Assembly (NCBI RefSeq): GCF_030209435.1
Contig: NZ_JARVRX010000001.1
Coordinates: 868,001-932,000 of the forward strand
Origin: Mycolicibacterium sp. lyk4-40-TYG-92
Lineage (GTDB): Bacteria; Actinomycetota; Actinomycetes; Mycobacteriales; Mycobacteriaceae
Reading direction: 5' to 3'
DNA length: 64,000 nucleotides
Shown: piece by piece, positions 27,281-37,687 of the stretch
How the letters are laid out: each line of letters begins with the position of its first letter
How positions within the stretch are numbered: the stretch's first letter is position 1
Position numbers and translations under genes: made by a program
Notes under the pieces: model-generated
Told to the model about the DNA's origin: nothing
The model's input: the letters and a program-made list of their open reading frames with translations, nothing else
Database searches by the model: none

Positions 27281-27895
27281 CTATTGGTCCGAGGACAGCG
27301 GGGCCAGGATCAACCGGCAGGCCAGCTGGATTTCGTCCTCGGTCTCGTCGGCGTCGATCCGTCCGTTGAGGCTGGACTGCAGGATGCCGTGCCAGGTGTG
27401 CTGGACCAGTCGCATCAGCGAAACATCTTGTGGCCCTGGATCGTCGACGCCGCAGATAGTCAATAGCATGCTGCGGACCTGGCGGTCGATGTGTCCCACC
27501 TCGGCCACGGCCGTCGCATCGGCGGTGTTGAGGGAATTGAGCATGGCGGCGGTCAGGTGGGGTTGACGGAGCATCGGGCGAGTGGCGCGCGACAGGACGT
27601 CGAACACGCGATCGGCCGCGGTACCAGCCGGGGCTTTCCGGCGCTGGATGCCGTCCTGCATCTTGTCCACGCGGTCGGCCATGAGGCCGACGAACAGATG
27701 GGTCTTGGACGGGAAATAGCGGTACAGCGTGCCGAGCGCAACCCCGGCGGCGCGGGCGACCTCGTTCATCTGCACCTGGTCGGCGGGCTTCTGTGCGGCG
27801 AGGGCCGCGGTGGCCTTGAGGATCGCGTCCCGCCGCTGCTGCTGTACGGCGGAGCTGGGCTCGGCGGCCGGGCGGGGGTCGGCGATTCTTGCCAA
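27281..27895 (-). CDS. TetR-family repressor (KstR-like HTH)
   Basis: A 204-residue TetR regulator. The N-terminal HTH reads [23 protein letters not shown], very close to the pattern of KstR-type lipid-catabolism repressors; the C-terminal ligand domain is all-helical. No ATG starts well: TTG 27895 has AAGGAG 7 bases upstream and gives [15 protein letters not shown], so I prefer it to the 35-residue longer frame. It is divergent from an NTF2-like gene and upstream of osmC on the same strand. The ligand is unknown. Confidence 0.88.
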   Translation of the reverse strand: MARIADPRPAAEPSSAVQQQRRDAILKATAALAAQKPADQVQMNEVARAAGVALGTLYRYFPSKTHLFVGLMADRVDKMQDGIQRRKAPAGTAADRVFDVLSRATRPMLRQPHLTAAMLNSLNTADATAVAEVGHIDRQVRSMLLTICGVDDPGPQDVSLMRLVQHTWHGILQSSLNGRIDADETEDEIQLACRLILAPLSSDQ

Positions 27896-27924
27896 GGTGC
27901 AGCTCCTTTTTGGGTCTGGAGTGA

Positions 27925-27970
27925 ATTCTAGTTGTTCGGTAGAGTCCCAAAAACTGAAATTGATTCTAGT
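27925..27970. promoter_or_regulatory. ATTCTAGT direct repeats between TetR and NTF2-like genes
   Basis: ATTCTAGT occurs at 27925-27932 and 27963-27970, 38 bases apart, inside the 91-base divergent region. The first copy overlaps TCTA-N9-TAGA (27927-27943), a weak inverted repeat. These are candidate contacts for the TetR protein; the evidence is position and repetition only. Confidence 0.3.
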
Positions 27971-27986
27971 CCGCTTGGAGGTTGCA

Positions 27987-28460
27987 ATGCCGCGATTCAC
28001 CCGGGACGAGCTGATGGCCGCGCTCGATCACTACACCAAGGTCGTCGAGGTCTGTTCGAGCACGGGGGACTGGGCGCCGTTCGCCGATCTGTTCACCGAG
28101 GACGTTCACTACGTCGAGCACGCCTACGGCGAGATGCACGGCCGCGAGGCGGTCCGCGAATGGATCGTCGGCGTCATGAAGCCGTTTCCGCACATGCGAT
28201 TCCCGCACACCTGGGTTGCGATCGATGAGGAGAACGGTGCCATCGTCACCGAGATCATCAACGCCCTCGACCACCCGACAGAGCCCGGCAAGGTGTTCGG
28301 TTTCCCCAACATCACCCGCCTCGTCTACGCAGGGGACAACCTGTTCTCCTCGGAAGAGGACGTCTACAACCCGGTCCGGGACGCGCCGCGTGCCGTCGGC
28401 GAGTGGCTGCAGGCCGGCGGCGTCATGCAGGCCGAGCCGATGGCCGCCAAGCATGGCTGA
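27987..28460 (+). CDS. NTF2-like (SnoaL-like) protein
   Basis: A 157-residue NTF2-fold protein. It opens PRFTRDELMAALDHYTKVVE and shows LFTEDVHYVEHAYGEMHGREAVREWI, the common SnoaL-like pocket pattern with acidic and histidine residues, then ALDHPTEPGKVFGFPNITRLVYAGDNLFSSEEDVYNP. ATG 27987 has TTGGAGG upstream. Proteins of this type occur in steroid and aromatic catabolism as dehydratases or isomerases. The divergent KstR-like TetR gene suggests induction by a metabolite. It shares the fold, but not close sequence, with the protein at 3261-3701. Confidence 0.88.
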   Translation: MPRFTRDELMAALDHYTKVVEVCSSTGDWAPFADLFTEDVHYVEHAYGEMHGREAVREWIVGVMKPFPHMRFPHTWVAIDEENGAIVTEIINALDHPTEPGKVFGFPNITRLVYAGDNLFSSEEDVYNPVRDAPRAVGEWLQAGGVMQAEPMAAKHG

Positions 28461-28498
28461 CGTCGTGAAGCTGATCGACGACCTGTGAGCACCGGCCG

Positions 28499-29158
28499 CT
28501 AGCTGCCGTGGATGAGGTCGCGGATGTCGCCGTCGGCAGATTCGTCTGCGACGAAAAGCAATTCGTCGCCGTCCTCGAAGCTGTCCCCGGATTTTGGCAC
28601 GATGATCCTGCTGCCGCGCTGCACCGTCACCAACAGTGTGTTCGTCGGCAAGGTCATGTCCCCGATGGTGTGTCCGATCAACGGGCTGTCCGGTGGCAGC
28701 GTGAACTTCGTCAGGTTCGCGTGCCCCTGACGTAGTCCCATCAGCCGCACCAGGTGGCCGACGTCGATGGCGCCCTCGACTCCCGCGGCCATCGCGTGCG
28801 GAGTGGACACCGCGACGTCGACCCCCCAATCGTCGGTGAACAGCCACTCGTTGGCCACGTTGTTCACGCGCGCGACCACGCGCGGCACACTGAACTCGCT
28901 CTTCGCCAACAGCGCCATCGCGAGGTTGGCCTTGTCGTCGCCCGTCGCGGCGATCACGACGTCGCACATCTCGATGCGACATTCCTCGAGCGAGGCCACC
29001 TCGCAGGCATCGGCCCACAGCCAGTCGGCCTCGGGGACCGTGTGCGGCTCGTACTTGTGGATGTCGCGCTCGATCAGCAGCACCTTGTGCCCGTTGGCGA
29101 CGAGTTCCTGTGCCACCGACCGGCCGACCGCGCCGGCGCCGGCGATCGCCACGCGCAT
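28499..29158 (-). CDS. TrkA-type potassium-uptake regulator (CeoC-like)
   Basis: A 219-residue RCK protein: an N-terminal Rossmann domain MRVAIAGAGAVGRSVAQEL with acidic LIERD at the end of beta2, then a TrkA-C domain (LTKFTLPPDSPLIGHTI ... DELLFVADE). It is very close by eye to M. tuberculosis CeoC (Rv2692). I start at ATG 29158; GTG 29173 is possible. RCK subunits bind NAD(H) or nucleotides and gate potassium transporters. The divergent neighbour is a CvrA-type antiporter, so both deal with potassium or volume control. Confidence 0.9.
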   Translation of the reverse strand: MRVAIAGAGAVGRSVAQELVANGHKVLLIERDIHKYEPHTVPEADWLWADACEVASLEECRIEMCDVVIAATGDDKANLAMALLAKSEFSVPRVVARVNNVANEWLFTDDWGVDVAVSTPHAMAAGVEGAIDVGHLVRLMGLRQGHANLTKFTLPPDSPLIGHTIGDMTLPTNTLLVTVQRGSRIIVPKSGDSFEDGDELLFVADESADGDIRDLIHGS

Positions 29159-29241
29159 GCCCCGGGTGCTCACGCAGTCATTGTGACCTACCGGCCGATA
29201 CATTTGGCTCGGCCGTGGCCACAGAACTGAACGGGGAGCGG

Positions 29242-30738
<1,497 letters not shown>

Positions 30739-30741
30739 CTG

Positions 30742-31032
30742 CTACGACGCGCGGCGGATGCCCCGCTTGAGCAACAGTTCGCGCTCACCTTCGCTGAGCC
30801 CGCCCCAGATGCCGTACGGTTCGCCGACCGCGAGTGCGTGCGACCGGCACTGAGTGATCACCGGGCAGGCCCGGCACATTTCCTTGGCGCGCATTTCGCG
30901 CTGGGCCCGAGCCCGGCCGCGCTCGCCATCGGGATGAAAAAAGACCGCTGAGTCGACGCCACGGCAAACGCCGTGCATCTGCCAATCCCACATATCGGCG
31001 TTGGGTCCGGGAAGCTGCTGCGGCTGTGGCAT
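30742..31032 (-). CDS. whiB3: WhiB3, iron-sulphur redox regulator
   Basis: A 96-residue Wbl protein. Cluster ligands C23, C53, C56 and C62 (CRACPVITQC) and the G-I-W-G-G turn (residues 74-78) are present, followed by the basic tail KRGIRRAS. WhiB3 binds [4Fe-4S], senses NO and O2, interacts with SigA and controls lipid synthesis in M. tuberculosis. The ATG at 31032 has GAGGAG upstream. Placement after groEL1 and before the Rv3415c/sigD genes, on the opposite strand to them, matches Rv3416. The stop is 3 bases from the end of the convergent antiporter gene. Confidence 0.95.
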   Translation of the reverse strand: MPQPQQLPGPNADMWDWQMHGVCRGVDSAVFFHPDGERGRARAQREMRAKEMCRACPVITQCRSHALAVGEPYGIWGGLSEGERELLLKRGIRRAS

Positions 31033-31445
31033 TGGGAATGACTCCTCCCCGCGCGTCCGATTCGAAAATCTGTGGATGCGCGTTGATCTGCAAATGACCC
31101 GAGAACTTGTCGCCGATGACAACTCGTGCACACAAAGTAGAAGGATTCGGCAAATTCCGTCAATAGCCACGCCCTGTGCGAAACACCATAAGCGCAGGTC
31201 AAGAATTTACATCACGTTCATCTGCGCGATGCTTTGGAAACGAAACTAGTGGTGGCGATATTGTCGGAAGCCACCTGTTTCGGCAGTTCGCGACAGTTCG
31301 CCACGTTTGTCAATATGTGGCGGAATTGGAAGTCGTTGACATGTTGTTAACACGGCCAGCATTAATTATTAACGAAAGCTGCCGAACTCGCACGGCGAGA
31401 GGACGCGGCCATGTGGCGCGGCGACATTGATACCGTGCTGACTCG
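31033..31445. other. 413-base divergent intergenic region, whiB3 / Rv3415c-like
   Basis: A long, AT-richer non-coding stretch carrying the promoters of whiB3 (leftward) and the Rv3415c-like gene (rightward). On the plus strand TACCGT at 31431-31436 lies 9 bases before ATG 31446, a plausible -10 for a nearly leaderless message. Also visible are a GTTAACA palindrome-like site followed by TTAATTATTAA (about 31344-31372) and a tandem CAGTTCGC (about 31281-31299). Long regulated leaders are usual for whiB genes. I saw no RNA gene with enough support to call. Confidence 0.5.
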
Positions 31446-32270
31446 ATGACCGCAACCGGTACCAGGACGGGCACTGCCGACCCGCCAGCCGTCCATCTGT
31501 ACGACGCCGCTTTCGGCAACGACCTGCCGTGCTGGCCGCTGCCTGCGGCGCGTTCGATCGACGAACTGTGGCTGCGCGCCGTGGCCGCGGGCGGTCAAGG
31601 TCGATACGCCGCCGCCACCGCCGATCTCGATGACGTGGCGCGGCGAGGTCGCGGTCCGTTGCTGTCGCTGGCGCAGAGCACCCGGGCGTCGTTTCTCCGG
31701 CAGCTCGGTTGGCATCGCCTCGCCCGGGTTGCCGACGGCCGGGCCTGGGCCCTGGTCGCCCATCGGCCGGACGCCACCGAAGCGCGGGCCGACGCCCTCG
31801 TCGGCCTGGCCGCCGACGCCCTCGGGATCGGCCGCTTCGCGGCATCGCAGCGGTTGCTCGAGCGAGCCGCGGTCGACACCGACAACAGCGGGATACCGCG
31901 TCAGCGGGTCCGGCTGGCCTGGGTGAGCGCTGAGTTGGCCATGGTCAGTGGCCGGGGCGAGGACTCCGTCGCTCATGCCGAACGCGCCCGTGCGCTCGTC
32001 GGTGACCTCGGCTCGCCGCGCCACGCCGTGAAAACCGACGTCGTGTACTCGGCCGCGCTGTGCAGCGCCGGCCGGTTCGACGAGTCCCGCCGCGTCGCCG
32101 ACGCTGCTCTGGAACGCACCCAGCACTTCGGGTTGGTGCCGCTGACCTGGGCATTGGGCTGCTTGTTGAGCGATATCGGGAGCGCCGGGCACAGTCCGGA
32201 AGCGATGGCACAGGTCCGCGACGCGGCGGCGGCCGCCGTGCGCGACCGCGGCGGGCGATGGGCGGGATGA
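31446..32270 (+). CDS. Rv3415c-like TPR-type protein
   Basis: A 274-residue helical protein corresponding in position and length to M. tuberculosis Rv3415c. It is rich in alternating Ala/Arg/Leu helices (GRYAAATADLDDVARRG, RLLERAAVDTDNSG, SVAHAERARALVGD), suggestive of tetratricopeptide-like repeats, and has no catalytic motif or signal peptide. It lies directly upstream of sigD (88-base gap) and is divergent from whiB3. Function unknown; conserved linkage hints at a role with SigD. Confidence 0.85.
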   Translation: MTATGTRTGTADPPAVHLYDAAFGNDLPCWPLPAARSIDELWLRAVAAGGQGRYAAATADLDDVARRGRGPLLSLAQSTRASFLRQLGWHRLARVADGRAWALVAHRPDATEARADALVGLAADALGIGRFAASQRLLERAAVDTDNSGIPRQRVRLAWVSAELAMVSGRGEDSVAHAERARALVGDLGSPRHAVKTDVVYSAALCSAGRFDESRRVADAALERTQHFGLVPLTWALGCLLSDIGSAGHSPEAMAQVRDAAAAAVRDRGGRWAG

Positions 32271-32358
32271 ATCTGGTAGCCCGCACCAGTCATTACTGTT
32301 GTCCTGACATACCAACCACGGCACTGCCTCGTCCGTAACGCTGGAGATTGCGCCCACG

Positions 32359-32937
32359 ATGACATTTTCGGGAGATGGTCTCGATGCTGTTGTTGCTGAC
32401 GCAGTTGCCGGCAATCGTGATGCGCTCCGCAAGGTGCTGGAAACCATCCGCCCGATCGTCGTTCGGTACTGCCGTGCGCGATTCGGGGTCGGCGAACGAC
32501 AGGGTGTTTCCGCAGACGATGTGGCTCAGGAGGTGTGTTTAGCTGTGATCACGGCGCTGCCGCGGTACAAGGACCAGGGACGGCCGTTCCTGGCTTTCGT
32601 GTACGGCATTGCCGCTCACAAGGTTGCTGACGCGCATCGTGCCGCCGGCCGCAACCGTGCTGAAGCCACCGACAATCTGCCGGACCGCGCGTCGACCGAG
32701 CTGGGCCCGGAACAGTTGGCCATCGACGCCGACTCGGCGGCCCGGATGAACCGGTTGCTCTCGGTGCTGCCCGAGAAACAGCGCGAAATCCTGATCCTGC
32801 GCGTCGTCGTCGGCATGAGCGCCGAGGAGACCGCCGAGGCCGTCGGCAGCACCGCCGGCGCGGTCCGCGTCGCGCAGCACCGTGCGTTGGCACGGTTGAA
32901 GACCGAGATCGGTTCGACGGAGCGCGGCCATGCCTGA
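32359..32937 (+). CDS. sigD: RNA polymerase ECF sigma factor SigD
   Basis: A 192-residue ECF sigma factor. Region 2 is visible as ADDVAQEVCLAVITALPRYKDQGRPFLAFVYGIAAHKVADAHR, and region 4 as LPEKQREILILRVVVGMSAEETAEAVGSTAGAVRVAQHRALARLK. It corresponds to Rv3414c. The 3' end overlaps the anti-sigma gene rsdA by 8 bases, typical of sigma/anti-sigma pairs. In M. tuberculosis SigD acts in starvation and late growth. Confidence 0.95.
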   Translation: MTFSGDGLDAVVADAVAGNRDALRKVLETIRPIVVRYCRARFGVGERQGVSADDVAQEVCLAVITALPRYKDQGRPFLAFVYGIAAHKVADAHRAAGRNRAEATDNLPDRASTELGPEQLAIDADSAARMNRLLSVLPEKQREILILRVVVGMSAEETAEAVGSTAGAVRVAQHRALARLKTEIGSTERGHA

Positions 32938-34156
32938 CTCCGGACAATGGCCGCCGGGCGGCGGCGACCCCTCGCTCAACGAGATTCGACGCGTCGACCG
33001 ATTCTTCGACGCGCTCGCCGCCGACCAGCACGCGTACTCGACCGATTCCACGGAAGCCGAGCTGGCGTTCCTGCTCGCCGACTGGCGCGACAGCATCCGC
33101 GAACCCGCGGTGACGACGCCCGTCACGGCTCGTGACGCCGTCGCCGCTTTGCAGAACGGGTTGCACCGCAAGGAATCCCGGACATCGCTGACGATCGTCG
33201 GCTCGGTTGCCGCCGCGCTGCTGTGCCTCGGTGGCTTCGGCACCGCGATCTACGCCGCCGGGCCGAACTCGTCGCTGTACGGCTTGCACACCGCGATGTT
33301 CGGCTCCGACAAGGCCAGCCGCGACGACCAGGTGATGCTGGCTGCGCAGACTGAGATGCAGCAGGTGCAGCAGCTCATCGACAACGGCCAATGGCAGCAG
33401 GCGCAGGAGAAGCTCCAGGCGCTGGGCCCGACCGTGCAGAGCGTCGACGCGCCCGAACACAAGCAGCAGCTGATCCAGCAGTGGAATGCCTTGACCTACA
33501 AGGTGGTTGAGCAGAACCCTGCCGCGACGCTGCCCCCGCCGGGGGAGCCGATGCCGGTCCTGCCGTCCTCGCCGCTGACGCTGTTGCCGGTCCCGGTGGT
33601 CGAGACGACGTCGTCGACCTCGCCATCGAGCACGTCGACGACTACCTCGTCAGCCACGACGGCCACCTCGACGGACACGTCCGCGACGTCGACCTCGTCC
33701 TCGGAGCCGACGACCACAACGACCACGTCGGCCTCGTCGACCACGTCGGCCTCGTCGACGACGACGTCCGCGACCTCCTCGACCGAGACCGCGAGTTCGT
33801 CGTCGCCGAGCAGCACGACCGCCACGTCGACGCCGTCGTCCGCCGTGTCCACGGCCACCGTGCCCTCGAGCGAGCCCGTCGTCACCAACCCGCCGACGGC
33901 GACCGCCACGCCGACGGCCACGGTCGCGCCCTCGCCGACGCAGAGCCCGGCTCCCGCGCAGACGGTCACGACCGTCGCCCCGACTGTCGCAGTGCCCTCG
34001 GTGACCACACCGGCACCGACGGTCCCGGCAGTGCAGCCGACCGTCGCGCCGACAACCAAGGAAGCGCAGCCGGAGCCGACACGGGAGCGGTCGGTCGTGA
34101 CGACGACGCAAGCGCCGTCGGGATCGGGATCAGGATCGGGACACGGGCAGCACTGA
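32930..34156 (+). CDS. rsdA: RsdA, membrane anti-sigma-D factor
   Basis: A 408-residue single-pass protein, longer than M. tuberculosis RsdA (Rv3413c, about 299 residues from memory). Residues 1-80 are the cytosolic sigma-binding part; a transmembrane helix lies at about 86-108 (TIVGSVAAALLCLGGFGTAIY). Next comes a helical, Gln-rich segment (QTEMQQVQQLIDNGQWQQAQEKLQ), then an extracytoplasmic tail of about 200 residues made almost only of Ser, Thr, Pro, Ala and Val. The tail probably spans the wall and may be O-mannosylated. Start ATG 32930 overlaps sigD. Release of SigD by regulated proteolysis is known for the M. tuberculosis protein. Confidence 0.92.
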   Translation: MPDSGQWPPGGGDPSLNEIRRVDRFFDALAADQHAYSTDSTEAELAFLLADWRDSIREPAVTTPVTARDAVAALQNGLHRKESRTSLTIVGSVAAALLCLGGFGTAIYAAGPNSSLYGLHTAMFGSDKASRDDQVMLAAQTEMQQVQQLIDNGQWQQAQEKLQALGPTVQSVDAPEHKQQLIQQWNALTYKVVEQNPAATLPPPGEPMPVLPSSPLTLLPVPVVETTSSTSPSSTSTTTSSATTATSTDTSATSTSSSEPTTTTTTSASSTTSASSTTTSATSSTETASSSSPSSTTATSTPSSAVSTATVPSSEPVVTNPPTATATPTATVAPSPTQSPAPAQTVTTVAPTVAVPSVTTPAPTVPAVQPTVAPTTKEAQPEPTRERSVVTTTQAPSGSGSGSGHGQH

Positions 34157-34194
34157 AGTCATGCGGCGACCGGCCGGTCGTGAGCTGCCGGACC

Positions 34195-34339
34195 GTTGAC
34201 CCTGTAAAGGCGGCGTTGCCTACTCGGCTTTTTGCGCCCTGCGCGCAGGGTCAACGCAATTCGCCTGGGTTTGGCCGTTGAGTCGGTAATGGCGGCGCTC
34301 GCTACTCGGCGAATTTCGCCCTCAGCGCAATATCAACAC
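34195..34339. repeat. Two imperfect 63-base direct repeats with terminal inverted repeats
   Basis: Copy A 34195-34257 and copy B 34277-34339 align without gaps; shared blocks include GGCGGCG, CTACTCGGC and CGCCCT. Copy A is bounded by GTTGACCCTG and CAGGGTCAAC, a perfect 10-base inverted repeat; copy B keeps GTTGA near one end and ATCAAC at the other. They fill the 217-base gap between rsdA and the convergent DUF5319 gene, where each could fold as a terminator-like hairpin. Confidence 0.65.
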
Positions 34340-34373
34340 GCCGACGTGATGTCGGGCACGTCAACAGAAAGAA

Positions 34374-34778
34374 TCAGCGGTAGCCGTCGTGTTCCGAAGT
34401 CGCTTCGTTGAGCGACGCATCGGCATACCCGCGGCAGTAGTCCCACGTGACGTAGGCATCCGGTTCGGGATCGTAGGCCGGCTCGTGTGGACGGACGGTG
34501 CCGTCAACCAGCAGCTGCAGCAGGTTCGCCCGCAGCATGTCCCAGTCGTGGTAATGGTCCTGCTGACATTCGTCGCAACAGACGACGAGGCCGCGAATGC
34601 CTTTGTGCGCCAACAGGGTTTCGTACACTGCCAGATCGGCGAGATCGGCTTCGACGGCCATGCGTTCCTGCGGGTCCAGGGGTTGTCCGGGCTCCAGCGC
34701 GTCCAGAACGGCCGACGGGTCCATGGGATCGTCGGCGAACGGGTCGGGTGGCAAGCCCGGCGGCAGGTGGTCACGCAC
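34374..34778 (-). CDS. DUF5319 protein (Rv3412-like)
   Basis: A 134-residue acidic protein matching Rv3412 in position and type. It starts with MRDHLPPGLPPDPFADDP (GTG 34778), includes VCCDECQQDHYHDWDMLRANLLQLL and TWDYCRGYADASLNEA, and is rich in Asp/Glu. The cysteines and histidines in CCDECQQDHYH could form a metal site, which is inference. It is convergent with rsdA and divergent from guaB2. Function unknown; strongly conserved in mycobacteria. Confidence 0.88.
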   Translation of the reverse strand: MRDHLPPGLPPDPFADDPMDPSAVLDALEPGQPLDPQERMAVEADLADLAVYETLLAHKGIRGLVVCCDECQQDHYHDWDMLRANLLQLLVDGTVRPHEPAYDPEPDAYVTWDYCRGYADASLNEATSEHDGYR

Positions 34779-34871
34779 AGGTCCACCCTACTTATCACCC
34801 CCGACGATGCGCCAGCCGTTACCCCGGCGAGCCGCCACAGAGTGTGGTTCGGCGCACGAGGTCTGGGCCGA

Positions 34872-34877
34872 TAGGAT
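34872..34877 (+). promoter_or_regulatory. Probable -10 box of guaB2
   Basis: TAGGAT fits the mycobacterial TANNNT -10 element; TTCGGC at 34848-34853, 18 bases upstream, could be a -35. Initiation about 34884 would give a leader of roughly 34 bases containing the CTGGAGG ribosome site before ATG 34918. Confidence 0.4.
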
Positions 34878-34887
34878 GGATTTTTAG

Positions 34888-36459
<1,572 letters not shown>

Positions 36460-36483
36460 CTGACAGGGAAGTCAAGAACACAC

Positions 36484-37620
36484 ATGCGTGACATGGTCGA
36501 AATCGGCATGGGCCGGACCGCTCGTCGTACCTATGAACTCGACGACATCAACATCGTGCCGTCCCGGCGCACCCGCTCCAGCCAGGACGTTTCCACCGCC
36601 TGGCAGCTGGACGCCTACCGGTTCGAGATTCCGGTCCTGGCGCACCCGACGGACTCGTTGGTGTCGCCCGAGTTCGCCATCGAGATGGGCCGCCTCGGCG
36701 GCCTCGGGGTGCTCAACGGTGAGGGCCTGATCGGCCGGCACCGCGATGTCGAGGACAAGCTCGCCCAGGTGGTCGAGCTTGCGGCCAAGGAAGACGACCC
36801 GTCGGCCGCCGTCCGGCTGCTGCAGCAACTCCACGCGGCGCCGCTGGATCCGGAGCTGCTCGGTGCCGCCGTCGCGCGGGTCCGTGAAGCCGGCGTCACC
36901 ACCGCGGTGCGTGTCAGCCCGCAGAACGCCCAGGCCCTGACGCCGACGCTGGTGGCGGCCGGGATCGACCTGCTGGTCATCCAGGGCACGATCATCTCGG
37001 CCGAGCGGGTGGCGCAGGACGGCGAGCCGCTCAACCTCAAGACCTTCATCTCCGAGCTGGACGTCCCGGTGGTGGCCGGCGGCGTGCTCGACCACCGCAC
37101 CGCGCTGCACCTCATGCGTACCGGCGCGGCCGGCGTCATCGTCGGCTACGGCTCGACCTACGGCGCGACGACCAGCGACGAGGTCCTGGGCATCAGTGTG
37201 CCGATGGCCACCGCCATCGCCGACGCCGCCGCCGCGCGGCGCGAGTACCTCGACGAGACCGGTGGCCGCTACGTGCACGTGCTGGCCGACGGCGACATCC
37301 ACACCTCGGGTGACCTGGCCAAGGCCATCGCCTGCGGCGCCGACGCGGTTCTGCTGGGTACCCCGTTGGCCGCGGCGGCCGAAGCGCCTGGTGACGGCTG
37401 GTTCTGGCCGGCTGCCGCGGCGCACCCGTCGCTGCCGCGTGGCGCGCTGCTGCAGGTGGCGCTGGGCGAGCGGCCGTCGCTCGAACGGGTGCTGGGCGGC
37501 CCGTCGGACGACCCCTTCGGTTCGGTCAACCTGGTCGGTGGCCTGCGCCGGTCGATGGCCAAGGCCGGGTACTGCGACCTCAAGGAGTTCCAGAAGGTAG
37601 GCCTCACCGTCGGTAGCTAG
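36484..37620 (+). CDS. guaB3: GuaB3, IMPDH-family paralogue
   Basis: A 378-residue protein of the IMPDH/GMP-reductase family, matching Rv3410c. It has the (beta/alpha)8 barrel but no CBS domain, and the loop that carries the catalytic cysteine in IMPDH (GPGSICTTR) is replaced by VGYGSTYGATTSDEVLG, so ordinary IMPDH activity is unlikely. The phosphate-binding loops (VLADGDIHTSGDLAKAIACGADAVLLGTPLA) are retained. Its biochemical role in mycobacteria is not settled. Start ATG 36484 lies 24 bases after guaB2. Its stop overlaps a direct repeat upstream of choD. Confidence 0.94.
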   Translation: MRDMVEIGMGRTARRTYELDDINIVPSRRTRSSQDVSTAWQLDAYRFEIPVLAHPTDSLVSPEFAIEMGRLGGLGVLNGEGLIGRHRDVEDKLAQVVELAAKEDDPSAAVRLLQQLHAAPLDPELLGAAVARVREAGVTTAVRVSPQNAQALTPTLVAAGIDLLVIQGTIISAERVAQDGEPLNLKTFISELDVPVVAGGVLDHRTALHLMRTGAAGVIVGYGSTYGATTSDEVLGISVPMATAIADAAAARREYLDETGGRYVHVLADGDIHTSGDLAKAIACGADAVLLGTPLAAAAEAPGDGWFWPAAAAHPSLPRGALLQVALGERPSLERVLGGPSDDPFGSVNLVGGLRRSMAKAGYCDLKEFQKVGLTVGS

Positions 37621-37672
37621 TACCGGCGGTAGCGAGTTAGGCTTACCTTTGTAGCTGGTTACCGAGCGGTAG
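37613..37672 (+). promoter_or_regulatory. Direct repeat and iron-box-like site upstream of choD
   Basis: GTAGCTAGTACCGGCGGTAG (37613-37632) recurs as GTAGCTGGTTACCGAGCGGTAG-like sequence at 37651-37672, a 38-base period. Between them TTAGGCTTACCT (37637-37648) resembles the right part of the IdeR box (TTAGGCTAACCT), but the left half does not match. The region covers the guaB3 stop and the choD promoter. Confidence 0.35.
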
Positions 37673-37687
37673 GTCCATACTTCTGCC

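Noticed and set aside
31001..31249. 82-codon plus-strand open frame upstream of whiB3
   Set aside because: Lies in the whiB3 leader/promoter region, no ribosome site, no motif.
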